Origin: Planctomycetota bacterium
Lineage (GTDB): Bacteria; Planctomycetota; SZUA-567
Direction: 5' to 3'
DNA: 62,017 nt
NCBI GenBank assembly: GCA_031254915.1
Contig: JAIRTL010000003.1
Location: forward strand, 1-62,017
In this document: piece after piece, positions 1 through 7,933 of the stretch
Position numbering within the stretch: position 1 is the stretch's first letter
Layout of the letters: each line of letters begins with the position of its first letter
Position numbers and translations under genes: made by a program
Notes under the pieces: generated by a model
What the model was told of the DNA's origin: nothing
Seen by the model: the letters and a program-made list of their open reading frames with translations, nothing else
Database searches by the model: none

Positions 1-135
1 ACAGTGGTTAAGGTCGAGACGCGACTGCAATTTGGAACCCAGGAACAACTGGACGCGGCCCTCAAGGCATCCAAGGTCAATCGCAAGGTCAACACCGCCT
101 TTGTCGAGCGACACAATGCGCGGGAATACGAATGA
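1..135 (+). CDS. C-terminal fragment of an upstream gene, transposase-like tail
   Basis: Reading from base 1 in frame gives 44 residues that end at a TGA overlapping the next start codon. The segment around VNRKVNTAFVERHN resembles the '(I/V)NTAFVERxN' stretch in IS1-like DDE transposases, where the glutamate is part of the active site. A full transposase would continue well past this point, but here the frame stops after REYE. DUF2344 genes usually follow a radical SAM gene, so the last codons may belong to a different gene that has been joined to a transposase remnant. The family call rests on one short motif and is weak. The 5' part lies outside the window. Confidence 0.35.
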   Translation, partial: TVVKVETRLQFGTQEQLDAALKASKVNRKVNTAFVERHNAREYE

Positions 136-785
136 GCGATCACGGCGGGCTGGTGCAAAAAACATCGATACGATTCACGAAAACGGGCGACGCCGCCTAC
201 CATTCACATCATGACCTGATCCGGTTTTGGGAGCGGGCGGTAAGGCGGGCCGGGTTGCCGGTCAGGCAGACGCAAGGCTTCAATCCGCATCCGCGAATGG
301 TTTTTTTGCATGCCTTGGGCGTGGGAACGGCGTCGTTGCACGAGGAGGTCGAGTTCGAGTTTTACCGCCGCGTTCCGGAGGAGGAAATCCTCGTTCGTCT
401 GCGGGAAGCGTGCGGGCGGACGCTTGGAGTGGTCGGGACGACGGCGCTGCCGCCGGTGAAAAAGGGAAGAACGGCGGCGGCGTTCGAATACGAAATTTCC
501 GGATGGACAGACGGGGCTCTTGCCCAACTCCCGGTCGCGATCGCCGAAGTCATGGCGCTGGAAGCATTGCCGATGCGCCGGGGACGCCCCGGTGAGGCAA
601 CAACCGTCGATATAAGGCCCTATGTCGAGGATCTCGCCTTATCGGACAATTCCGTGATGTTGACAGTGGTCAATTCCCTTGCCGGAACCGCCCGACCGGA
701 TGAGATTTGCCGTGTGCTCGCGGAAAAATGCGGAATGGACGTCAGTTTTCTGTGCATCCTAAAGACCGGCATGGAAATAAGATAG
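132..785 (+). CDS. DUF2344 / TIGR03936 radical SAM-linked protein
   Basis: A 217-residue protein. The N-terminal part carries the family pattern SHHDLIRFWERAVRRAG, followed by a QGFNPHPRM-like stretch, which is typical of the DUF2344 family encoded next to, or fused to, TIGR03960 radical SAM proteins. The function is not established; a link to tRNA/rRNA modification or ribonuclease G loci has been inferred from context in other genomes. Its ATG overlaps the preceding TGA (ATGA), as expected for translational coupling, yet the preceding frame looks like a transposase tail rather than a radical SAM protein. Length is normal for the family and the frame is intact. Confidence 0.85.
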   Translation: MSDHGGLVQKTSIRFTKTGDAAYHSHHDLIRFWERAVRRAGLPVRQTQGFNPHPRMVFLHALGVGTASLHEEVEFEFYRRVPEEEILVRLREACGRTLGVVGTTALPPVKKGRTAAAFEYEISGWTDGALAQLPVAIAEVMALEALPMRRGRPGEATTVDIRPYVEDLALSDNSVMLTVVNSLAGTARPDEICRVLAEKCGMDVSFLCILKTGMEIR

Positions 786-837
786 AACGTGAATGGGTTG
801 GTTGTGACGATTTTCAGGAAAAACTCGAGGAATTCGA

Positions 838-866
838 ACGCGCGACCGATAAATATAGAATATAAT
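838..866 (+). promoter_or_regulatory. possible promoter (-10 TATAAT) for the lipoprotein gene
   Basis: A short AT-rich patch in a GC-rich gap contains a perfect TATAAT at 861-866. The hexamer 17 bases upstream is a poor -35. The gene it would serve starts at 983. The rest of the 786-982 gap shows nothing else recognisable. Confidence 0.3.
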
Positions 867-982
867 ATGTACGCCTATTGCAAATGGGATGAAAAATGGT
901 AAAGGGAAAAACTGGGTAGCGGTTGGCGGGAAGGGCTTGCGAGAGGGCATGCCGACCGCAAGGAGAGAGCGGAGGACATGTC

Positions 983-2092
983 ATGAAAAAGATGCTTTTT
1001 CCCCTACTGACCGGGACGTTCGTTCTGAGTCTTTTGGTGCTTCCCGGGTGCAACCGCACCGGCAAGGAGGCCCGCCCTCCGGCCTCGGCGCCGGTGTATG
1101 CGCCGCTTCCGCCCCCCCCTCCTCCTCCGTGCGATCCCTGCGGCAATCCGATACCCGCGTACCAGCCGCCGGTCGTACAGACGAGCCAGGTCTCGCCGAT
1201 GCCGCCGATGCGTAACTACTCGCCCCCGACGACCCAGGTGTCGATGTACCCGCTGACGAACCCGCAGCCCAGGTCCGCGCCCGCGACCTACGCTGTCGCC
1301 GAACCGCAGTACGCCCCGGCGTACACCCGTCCGGCGAGCGGCGTCTGCTGGCTGGTGCCGCCCGGCCAGACCGTGCTGCCCGACCCGCCGTCCGTGACCG
1401 TCAACCAGGCGGGCGCGGTGGTGGCGTCGACCCCGGCCGGCCCGCTCTACCCGCCGACGTCGTCGGCGCCGTACTCGGCGACGGCGTATCAGGCCGCCGC
1501 GCCGGCCATCGAACGGGGATACGACCAGCCGGCCTTCGGCAGCCCAATGTCGCCGCCGACTTCGCCTCCGGTCGTTCCGGTTCCGGAACTCCCCGCCCCT
1601 TACCGTGAAACGGCGAGGGGTTCTTCATTTAGTTCCGCCGCTCCCGCGTCAGCGAGTTCTTCGATCGTCGCGACGCCGGCGTCGTATTCGCCGGTCGCGT
1701 ATGCGCCGCCCGCCGCGCAGGCGCCGGTCGTTCGCAACTCCGCGTATGAAGCGCCGCGGGCGCCTTCCGCGTTCGCTCCCGCCGCCGGCGGATTCCAGCT
1801 TGTGCCCGCGTACGACATTCCCTCGACGCGCACCAATGACGCCGCGCCGGCGCAGTGGTTTGAAATCAAGCGCCCCGGCGACGGACCGATCCGCATCGGC
1901 CGCGTCTCCTCTTCGTGCGTCTGCATCGGCGTCCGCGTTCCCAACCGCTTCATCGCCCAGGGAGAAAGGGCGCTTGTGGAAGCGCGCGTTCTCACCCGTC
2001 CCCCCGCCAATAACTTGACCTATGTCATCGGCGTCAATATCATCGAACCGAGGTCGGAGATGCTCAGCGCCGACGTAACCGTCAGACTCTGA
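983..2092 (+). CDS. proline-rich lipoprotein with C-terminal DUF1573-like domain
   Basis: The start at 983 is chosen because GGAGG lies 8 bases upstream and the product then begins with a lipoprotein signal: a hydrophobic run followed by LPGC, with Cys23 as the lipidation site. The 369-residue product has a long low-complexity linker rich in Pro, Ala, Tyr and Ser (about residues 30-285). It ends in a compact domain (about 291-369) with GRVSSSCVCIGV and IAQGERALVEARV, which resembles the 'SSCGC...IxPGE' pattern of DUF1573/Ig-like domains. This suggests an outer-membrane-anchored lipoprotein whose linker crosses the periplasm or wall. No enzymatic function can be inferred. A second secreted protein follows 80 bases downstream on the same strand and may be cotranscribed. 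Confidence 0.7.
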   Translation: MKKMLFPLLTGTFVLSLLVLPGCNRTGKEARPPASAPVYAPLPPPPPPPCDPCGNPIPAYQPPVVQTSQVSPMPPMRNYSPPTTQVSMYPLTNPQPRSAPATYAVAEPQYAPAYTRPASGVCWLVPPGQTVLPDPPSVTVNQAGAVVASTPAGPLYPPTSSAPYSATAYQAAAPAIERGYDQPAFGSPMSPPTSPPVVPVPELPAPYRETARGSSFSSAAPASASSSIVATPASYSPVAYAPPAAQAPVVRNSAYEAPRAPSAFAPAAGGFQLVPAYDIPSTRTNDAAPAQWFEIKRPGDGPIRIGRVSSSCVCIGVRVPNRFIAQGERALVEARVLTRPPANNLTYVIGVNIIEPRSEMLSADVTVRL

Positions 2093-2172
2093 GAATCGGC
2101 GATGTTTTTTTGCTTCGCGTGTCCGAGCGCCGCCGCGCTTCCGAAGGCGCGGCGAAATGGGGGAGAACCCGG

Positions 2173-3123
2173 GTGACGTCCAGACGGACGAGATCGCTGT
2201 TGCCAGCGTTTCTTCTGTGTATTTTCGTCGCCGCCGTTCATGCCGGCGATTCGCCGTCCGGTCGGGGCGGCTCGATCCAGACCGTTGGCGCGGTCTGGTC
2301 CGATTTTTGCGCCAGTCTGGGCCGGGGCGATTATGCCTCGGCGTACTCGTTTTTCTCCGCGGATTCCAGGCAGGTTTTTCCCTTCCCCGACTTTCTCGTC
2401 GAATACGGACCGCTTTCGCGCGCGCGCGAACTTGTGCTTTCGGAGCCGATAGCCTTTGCCGTCAACCTCCATGGCGACTGGGCCGAAATCGTGTTCACCG
2501 TGGAAATGCCGGTTCTCGCCCAGGAACAGCGCATTTCCGTCGGGATGGTTCGCCGGCTCGGGAAATGGGAGCTTGTCGCGGGACGGAATGAAGCGAGGGA
2601 GAGGACCGAAGCGGCGGCGCGCAATACGCTCCGCCATCTCGGCGGCTTGCGTATCGCCGACGAAAATGCCTTGGGCGCGGCCTTGCGCTCGCCGCCGCTC
2701 GCCGGCGACCCCATCTTCTCGCAATACCGTTTTCATGTGGCGGACGGCGTCGTGGCCGCGCTTCCGCTCCGGGAGAGCCTCCGGCCATATCATGTTGCGC
2801 CGGGCGTTCCCGTGCGCGAAGGCCGGTCGCCAGCCGATGCCCCTGTCCAGTCGGCAACCGCGCCCGTTCACGCGCCCGCGTCTGTTCCTGCCCAGGCCGG
2901 CCGGATCGCGGAACCGGATGGTCCTGTGATGATACAGGCCACCGGCCTGATGCCGGAACTGTCCGAACCGCCGCCTTCCGGATCGCCCGATTCGGGCGCG
3001 CTTCCCGAACTGAGCGCGCCGCCGCCGCTTGCGCCCGCCGCCGGCTCCGGCGCCGCAGCGCCGCCCGCCGCATCCCGTCTTCCCGACCGGATCACTTATT
3101 CCGTGCACGGTCCGGAGTTGTGA
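2173..3123 (+). CDS. secreted protein of unknown function with Pro/Ala-rich tail
   Basis: The start is placed at GTG 2173, preceded by GGGGGAG, because this gives a clean Sec signal peptide (basic RR start, hydrophobic LLPAFLLCIFVAAV, then VHAG). A TTG start further upstream at 2110 would add an unlikely charged leader. The mature protein has a folded N-terminal half (about residues 30-175). Its pattern 'VWSDFCASLGRGDYASAYSFF...' is like NTF2-fold or DUF4878-type lipid-associated domains, but this is only a suggestion. The tail is disordered and Pro/Ala/Ser rich. The last codons and the stop lie inside repeat A copy 1, so the C-terminus was probably set by that insertion. Confidence 0.6.
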   Translation: MTSRRTRSLLPAFLLCIFVAAVHAGDSPSGRGGSIQTVGAVWSDFCASLGRGDYASAYSFFSADSRQVFPFPDFLVEYGPLSRARELVLSEPIAFAVNLHGDWAEIVFTVEMPVLAQEQRISVGMVRRLGKWELVAGRNEARERTEAAARNTLRHLGGLRIADENALGAALRSPPLAGDPIFSQYRFHVADGVVAALPLRESLRPYHVAPGVPVREGRSPADAPVQSATAPVHAPASVPAQAGRIAEPDGPVMIQATGLMPELSEPPPSGSPDSGALPELSAPPPLAPAAGSGAAAPPAASRLPDRITYSVHGPEL

Positions 3124-3223
3124 TTCCCCCGACTGAGCGTAACCAGGAAATAGCCAAGAGAAACAGATGTGGAACAGGGCAATTCCATCCCTCATTTTCA
3201 CAATTTCGGGCCGCGCCCGGTAT
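3106..3223 (+). repeat. dispersed repeat A, copy 1
   Basis: First of six copies of an approximately 115-bp element. Shared landmarks are CACGGTCCGGAGTTG at the left, GATGTGGAACAGGGC in the middle and CACAATTTCGGGCCGCGCCC at the right. The GGCCAT-ATGGCC hairpin seen in other copies is degenerate here. This copy supplies the final codons and stop of the preceding gene. The remainder of the gap to 3433 is AT-richer and shows no gene I can support. Confidence 0.8.
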
Positions 3224-3433
3224 CGCCCGGTAAAATTTTGGGGGTGCAGCACGCCTTCATTTCAACTGCCCCGATTACAGGAGAATGCTTATAGGACAGC
3301 TTTCCCGTGAATCGGCAAAGCGGGCATTTGGGAGCTAGAAGCTTCGTTGCCAATTCCACAGGCAGCGCATATCTGCTGTTTGACCTGTAAGAACAACTAT
3401 TACTGGTTTCAAGAATATATTCAAAGGAAAAGT

Positions 3434-5173
3434 GTGGAACAGAGATCAAAAGGCATCTCGGGGAAGACCAAATATCACTTCGCGTATCTTGGTCTGTTGT
3501 TGCTGCTTTGCATTACCGCAATGCTGTTCGATCAACTGTTGCACCTGGAACGCCTTCGGCAAATGGCACAAAACGGACTGTATTCAAGCCTGTGGAGTAT
3601 AGGCGTCAAGGCTCTTCTATACGCTCTCGCAGTTCTTGGAATCACCCAGATGTTGCTACTAGTGAATTTTTATTTGCGATTGCTCGCCCAAATCATCCTC
3701 TTCCTTTCCCTGGCTTGCAGCGTCGCCTTTTATCTGGTGGAAGGCAGAAGAACCCTGGCGCCGGATATCGCTGTTGTCGTTGACGGTTTGTTCAGCACCG
3801 CAGCCCTGCCAACGGAGACATTTCTTTCATTTTGGCGTCCTCTGGGCATCACGTTCATTGTTTCGGCGCTGTTGGTGATGCTGTTTTCATTGATCGCAGG
3901 AAAAATTCGGAGATCTTCGGCGAAGCTGCCCTCAACCCCGATAATTCTAACGCTTTTTTTCGGCATATCCGCGCTGCTGCTTGCTCCGCCCTATAGGGGA
4001 TGGGTCAATGAAGCACCGTTATATAACCGGAACATTCTCTACGCGGTGCTGGAGCTCATCAACGAGGATTCGCTGTATGCCGGCAAGCGTAGCGTTCCGG
4101 GATTGCCGGTAGAACGCAGGGAAGATGGCATCCGCCACATCATCTACATCATGGATGAGAGCATTCTTGGAACCTGCCTTTCACTCAATGGATATGAAAT
4201 TCCAACGACCCCATTTCTCCTGCAAAACGCGGGGAAGCTTCATAATTATGGTCTGGCCAGCTCCTCCGGCAACCTGAGCAAAATAAGCAATATAATCTGC
4301 ATTTCCGGACTCATGTTTGATGAGTTGCCGGATTCCGGGCAACGTGGCTTGAAGCAAGCCTCCATTTTCGACTATGCAAACCAGGCCGGGCGGGAATCAT
4401 TCTATGTAGATGTGCAACGCGCCGCACGAAGCAATTACATTATGCCCAGGGATATGCGTTCGTTTAACTATATAAAAGTCTTCCCCGATGGCCAGAATTA
4501 CAACTTGGACATGAAAGCCGTGGACATTGTTGAGAAAATTGTGTCAAGCGCTGATTCACCCACTTTTATCTTTTTGTTGAAATGGGGTTGCCACTTCGAT
4601 TATCAGGGAAGATTCAATCCCGAATTGGCATATCCGGGCTTGCGACGCGACGGCTTTATCCCGGAGGCGTACCTGAAAGCGCTCCATTGGTCTGTCGATG
4701 TATTTTTCCACAAACTCTTTCAAAAACTTTCCGGAGAAGACGTACTTGTCTTTTATACCAGCGACCATGGACAAAGTTTTGACGCAAAAAGCAGTTATCC
4801 GCATGGCACCGTGATCGATCCGCCAGTCGATCAGGCCACGGTTCCGCTTCTGATATGGCCATTTTCGGAGAACGCCGAAGATGTGTTTTCGCGATGCGGC
4901 GGTTATAACCCGCAGCAATATAACCAGGCCTCGCATTTTCAAATTTTCCCCACAATTCTGACGGCAATGGGATACAATCGGGAGGAGGTGATCCGGCGTT
5001 TTGGTTCCGATCTTTTCGGTGCACCGTCCCCAAAACGCGCGTTCCTCTCTGGAGATGTTTTCTATAGCCCTTCGTCGTACACGACGTATCGCATAAATGA
5101 CTTCCCAACAATCGCTGACGCGAAGGCAAATGCTCCAGCCGCAGCGATGACCGCCGGCGAAGCTGCGCGATGA
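3434..5173 (+). CDS. membrane-bound sulfatase/alkaline phosphatase-superfamily transferase (EptA-like)
   Basis: The GTG at 3434 follows an AAAGGA site and starts a 579-residue protein. About five hydrophobic segments occupy roughly residues 10-190, followed by a large periplasmic domain of the alkaline phosphatase/sulfatase fold. Visible motifs are IIYIMDES (about 237-243, the nucleophile and metal region), SLNGYEIPTTPFL, and TSDHGQSF (about 441-448, metal ligands). The layout matches EptA-type phosphoethanolamine transferases that modify lipid A or other surface glycans; LtaS-type phosphoglycerol transfer is an alternative. The gene is visibly more AT-rich than its neighbours. It lies between repeat A copy 1 and an IS5-type transposase remnant, which suggests it was acquired. 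Confidence 0.7.
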   Translation: MEQRSKGISGKTKYHFAYLGLLLLLCITAMLFDQLLHLERLRQMAQNGLYSSLWSIGVKALLYALAVLGITQMLLLVNFYLRLLAQIILFLSLACSVAFYLVEGRRTLAPDIAVVVDGLFSTAALPTETFLSFWRPLGITFIVSALLVMLFSLIAGKIRRSSAKLPSTPIILTLFFGISALLLAPPYRGWVNEAPLYNRNILYAVLELINEDSLYAGKRSVPGLPVERREDGIRHIIYIMDESILGTCLSLNGYEIPTTPFLLQNAGKLHNYGLASSSGNLSKISNIICISGLMFDELPDSGQRGLKQASIFDYANQAGRESFYVDVQRAARSNYIMPRDMRSFNYIKVFPDGQNYNLDMKAVDIVEKIVSSADSPTFIFLLKWGCHFDYQGRFNPELAYPGLRRDGFIPEAYLKALHWSVDVFFHKLFQKLSGEDVLVFYTSDHGQSFDAKSSYPHGTVIDPPVDQATVPLLIWPFSENAEDVFSRCGGYNPQQYNQASHFQIFPTILTAMGYNREEVIRRFGSDLFGAPSPKRAFLSGDVFYSPSSYTTYRINDFPTIADAKANAPAAAMTAGEAAR

Positions 5174-5411
5174 ATGCAGCGGAAACCCGACAAGCCGTCT
5201 TTCGAAATCGCCCCAAGCAAAGCCCGGTTCAGGCCGGCGTTGGCGGGGCGCCAGAGGGGCAAAACGGCGGCAAAACGATAGAAAAACGCCATCAGCCATG
5301 CGCCAAAAACAGAAAACTCCGGGGTACGGCGCTTGATGCGGTTCAACAGCGGGCGCAGGTTCTTACCGCATGCGCTCAGGACGACGTTCATACGGTCTCC
5401 GTCCTTGCCGA
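5170..5411 (-). pseudogene. C-terminal remnant of an IS5-type transposase
   Basis: On the minus strand, one frame reads GKDGDRMNVVLSACGKNL followed by RPLLNRIKRR. This matches the 'KGxxGDxxNxxLxAxGxNxRxLL' end of IS5-family transposases. The rest of the transposase is absent. Upstream of this tail, the same strand instead carries a truncated MATE gene in a different frame, so the junction near 5400-5410 is a deletion or rearrangement scar. The remnant abuts the 3' end of the sulfatase gene. Confidence 0.55.
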
Positions 5412-5825
5412 GGAGATATTGAAGTAGTCGATTTCAGCGGCGGTTACGGCGGCTCCGTGTCCGAGCCGCGTGAACAGTGGTTCCGCGAAAAAGGAGAGGC
5501 CGAAGCAGACGGCGCCGAAGACGACGGAAAGGCGCAATCCCTGCCAGGTGGCGGGGCCGAGGCGCTCCGGCCGGCCGGAACCGAGATATTGGGCGGCGAA
5601 CACGCCCGTGAAGCCGGTCACGCCGCAGAAAAGGCCGATGAAGCAGATGGAAATCATTCCGGCGACGCCGGCGCCGGCCACGGATTCGGGCGCGTGCCAG
5701 GCGAGAAACATCCGGTCGGTGAATTGCAGTATCGTGCCTCCGGAGTTGGAAAGCACCATGGGAAGGGCGTAGCGCAGGATGTTCCGATACCCCGCGTCCG
5801 CCGGGAGGCGGGGTTCGGAAGTCAA
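5388..5825 (-). pseudogene. truncated MATE-family efflux transporter (N-terminal part)
   Basis: The frame opens with TTG overlapping the accD stop (TTGA), implying translational coupling. It encodes about 145 residues that begin with the MATE pattern: RNILRYALPMVLSNSGGTI, then a FTDRMFLAW stretch, then hydrophobic helices including GMISICFIGLFCGVTGF. MATE proteins have about 450 residues and 12 helices; only about the first three or four helices remain. The frame ends in ARTETV shortly after DYFNIS, where the sequence switches to an IS5-type transposase tail. The product is almost certainly non-functional as a transporter. It was probably the last gene of the accD operon before disruption. 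Confidence 0.7.
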
Positions 5826-6688
5826 GTAATCGGTCCCATGAGTTTGTCGAGAAGATCGGCGATCCGGTCGCGCATGTCGGTGCGGTGGACGATCATGTCG
5901 ATCTGGCCGTGTTCGAGCAGAAATTCCGCCGACTGGAAGCCGTCGGGGAGTTCGGCGTTGATGGTGGTTTTGATGACCCTCGGGCCGGTGAAGCCGATCT
6001 GCGCCTTCGGTTCGGCGATGATGACGTCGCCGAGCGCCGCCCAACTTGCCCAGACGCCGCCCATGGTGCTCTGAGTGCAGACGCTGATGAAGGGCAGGCC
6101 GGCGTCGTCGAGACGGGTGAGGGCGGCGCTGGTCTTCGCCATCTGCATGAGGGAGAACAACCCCTCGTACATGCGCGCTCCGCCGCCGGAACCGGAAAAG
6201 ACGACCAGGGCGAGCTTGCGCTCGATCGCGGCGTCGATGAGGCGCACGATCATTTCGCCAACCACGGCGCCCATGGAGCCGGCGATAAACCTGGCGTCCG
6301 TGACGCCGAAGGCGATGTCCCGGCCCTTCAGCTTGCCGGTTCCGGAGAGCATGGCGTCGAGGGTCCCGGTTTTCGCGCGCGAGTTTTCGAGCTTGACCTT
6401 GTAGCTTTCGACGCCCTGGAAGTCGAGGACGTCCTTGGCCGCGAGGTCGTTGTCCCGAGGGACGAGGCTGTCGTAGTCAAGCGTGATCCGCGCCCGGTCG
6501 GCGGCGCCGAGGACGTGATGATGGTCGCAGAACGGGCAGACGTGAAGGTTGGCTTCGAAGTCGATCTTCATGAGAACTTCGCCGCATTTGGCGCACTTCG
6601 CGCCGGGGCCGGAACCGATGTCGCGGATTTCCGTCTGCGGACGCAACCCGAGCTTGCTCTTGAGACCCTGCCACTCGAACATGGCCAT
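5822..6688 (-). CDS. accD: acetyl-CoA carboxylase carboxyltransferase subunit beta
   Basis: A 288-residue protein (E. coli AccD has 304). It has the N-terminal zinc ribbon (Cys32, Cys35, Cys51, Cys54) followed by the crotonase-like carboxyltransferase core with VVFSGSGGGARMYEGLFSLM, STMGGVWASWA and GFTGPRVIKTTI. It pairs with AccA (not in the window) to transfer CO2 from carboxybiotin to acetyl-CoA, the first step of fatty acid synthesis in the cytoplasm. ATG 6688 is preferred, with GGGAG upstream; a GTG two codons earlier sits too close to that site. It lies 27 bases behind yjbQ and overlaps the truncated MATE gene, so these form one minus-strand unit. Confidence 0.93.
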   Translation of the reverse strand: MAMFEWQGLKSKLGLRPQTEIRDIGSGPGAKCAKCGEVLMKIDFEANLHVCPFCDHHHVLGAADRARITLDYDSLVPRDNDLAAKDVLDFQGVESYKVKLENSRAKTGTLDAMLSGTGKLKGRDIAFGVTDARFIAGSMGAVVGEMIVRLIDAAIERKLALVVFSGSGGGARMYEGLFSLMQMAKTSAALTRLDDAGLPFISVCTQSTMGGVWASWAALGDVIIAEPKAQIGFTGPRVIKTTINAELPDGFQSAEFLLEHGQIDMIVHRTDMRDRIADLLDKLMGPIT

Positions 6689-6715
6689 ACGCACTCTCTC
6701 CCGGCGGCCTGGGCG

Positions 6716-7108
6716 TCAGACCACCTTTACAAAATACCGCCGCTGGCGCGGACCGTCGAATTCGCAAAAATATACCGCTTGCCAGGTTCCGAGCAACGGT
6801 TTTCCGCCCGCGACGATGAGCGCGCGGCTGGCGCCGACCGCGCTCGCCTTGAGATGCGCCGCGGAATTGCCCTCGCCGTGGCGGAAGCCCCGATGGTCGG
6901 GGAAGGCGTTGTGCAGCCCGAGGAGCAGGTCGCGGCGGACGTCGGGATCGGTGTTTTCGTTGACCGTTATTCCCGCCGTGGTGTGCGGGGAAAAGACCAC
7001 GCACAGCCCGTCCTTGACGCCGCTTTCGATGATCGTCTCGGCGACTTGCCCGGTGATGTCGTAAAAGCCTTCCTTGTCGGTGTCCAGATGGAATTCCCGA
7101 AGAGTCAT
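6716..7108 (-). CDS. yjbQ: YjbQ/UPF0047 family protein
   Basis: A 130-residue protein covering the whole UPF0047 fold. Signature stretches are FSPHTTAGITVNENTDPDV, the HGEGNSAAHLKAS region and a C-terminal LGTWQAVYFCEFDGPR. Family members have been reported to show weak thiamine-phosphate synthase activity, but the physiological role is unsettled. ATG 7108 is preferred because AAAGGA lies 6 bases upstream; an ATG five codons earlier has no such site. It starts 11 bases after the NYN gene ends, so the two are probably translated from one message with accD. Confidence 0.85.
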   Translation of the reverse strand: MTLREFHLDTDKEGFYDITGQVAETIIESGVKDGLCVVFSPHTTAGITVNENTDPDVRRDLLLGLHNAFPDHRGFRHGEGNSAAHLKASAVGASRALIVAGGKPLLGTWQAVYFCEFDGPRQRRYFVKVV

Positions 7109-7119
7109 GGCAGGTCCTT

Positions 7120-7662
7120 TCATGAATCGTCGTCCCCGCACCCGAAAAATTCCAGCCACGCCTGCACGGCGGCGGGGGAGAGGGTCTGGCATTTCTGCCG
7201 CATGATCTCCGCCTCGCCGCCGCCGCGCGGCGCGGTTTTTCCCTGTTTGCCTTTGCCGCCGCCCCGTTTTTCGATGAGCGCCAGGAATTCGCCGACGCCG
7301 AGGCAGCTTGCGCCAAGGTATGAAAGGCGAAACGACAATTCGCGGTCGTTGGTGACCGCCGTGATCCGGCGCGCCCGTTCGTCGAGTTCGCGGAGGTCGG
7401 TCGCCATGCGGTCGTCCGCTTTTTTCCCCGGACCCACATACCTGACGCGAAGATTCCCGAGCCGCCTTTCCTCCCATCGCCAACCGCCGTCCATGAAAAC
7501 GACCGTATGTCCGGCGCGGCCGGCGAGATCGCGGGTCAGGGCGCGGAGCGACAAATCGATCGCGCGCGCGATATCAAGGTCCGCGCCCCGGGAAAACAGA
7601 TCCCTGGTGCGGTTCCAGTGATGAAAAAAGTTGAAACCGTCGATCCAGTATTGCCGTTCCAT
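7120..7662 (-). CDS. NYN domain (YacP/DUF901-like) RNA-binding nuclease
   Basis: A 180-residue protein. It starts MERQYWIDGFNFFHHW, has VVFMDGG in the middle and ADDRMATDLREL followed by VTNDRELS. These place conserved aspartates as in the PIN-like NYN fold, where acidic residues bind metal for RNA cleavage. The YacP subgroup includes B. subtilis Rae1, a ribosome-associated endonuclease; whether this protein acts likewise is an inference. The C-terminal quarter is a Lys/Gly-rich linker and a short helix. The ribosome site is weak. It is the first gene of the minus-strand NYN-yjbQ-accD unit; its promoter should lie in 7663-7790. Confidence 0.7.
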   Translation of the reverse strand: MERQYWIDGFNFFHHWNRTRDLFSRGADLDIARAIDLSLRALTRDLAGRAGHTVVFMDGGWRWEERRLGNLRVRYVGPGKKADDRMATDLRELDERARRITAVTNDRELSFRLSYLGASCLGVGEFLALIEKRGGGKGKQGKTAPRGGGEAEIMRQKCQTLSPAAVQAWLEFFGCGDDDS

Positions 7663-7853
7663 CCGCTAAGTCCGCAACTTTCCCGAGGCGATCGCTGTAA
7701 CGGAATGCTCCTGCTTCCAAAGGCCCACAACCGGTAGTATACCCGCAAATCGCGCCGCAGTCCACAATTCCGGGCGTCACGCCAATCGGCGGTCATCGTG
7801 TCCCGGTCGGCGATCGGATCCGTGTCCGTGTGCATGCGTTCCCTTTCGAAAAG

Positions 7854-7883
7854 CCGCCCCGTCCGGACGCGCGGACGGGGCGG
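7854..7883 (-). terminator. hairpin terminator after araH
   Basis: A perfect 12-bp stem (CCGCCCCGTCCG with CGGACGGGGCGG) and a 6-base loop. On the minus strand it is followed by CTTTTC, a modest U-tract. It lies 50 bases past the araH stop and probably ends the ara operon. The rest of the 7663-7933 gap shows nothing else recognisable. Confidence 0.7.
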
Positions 7884-7933
7884 GAAGATATGCGGAACGG
7901 TTGGCGTTCCCGGGATGTATGGATCATTGCGAA

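Noticed and set aside
3198-3449. 83-codon minus-strand frame before the EptA-like gene
   Set aside because: It partly translates repeat A and shows no ribosome site or domain; it may be a trace of a lost gene but cannot be supported.
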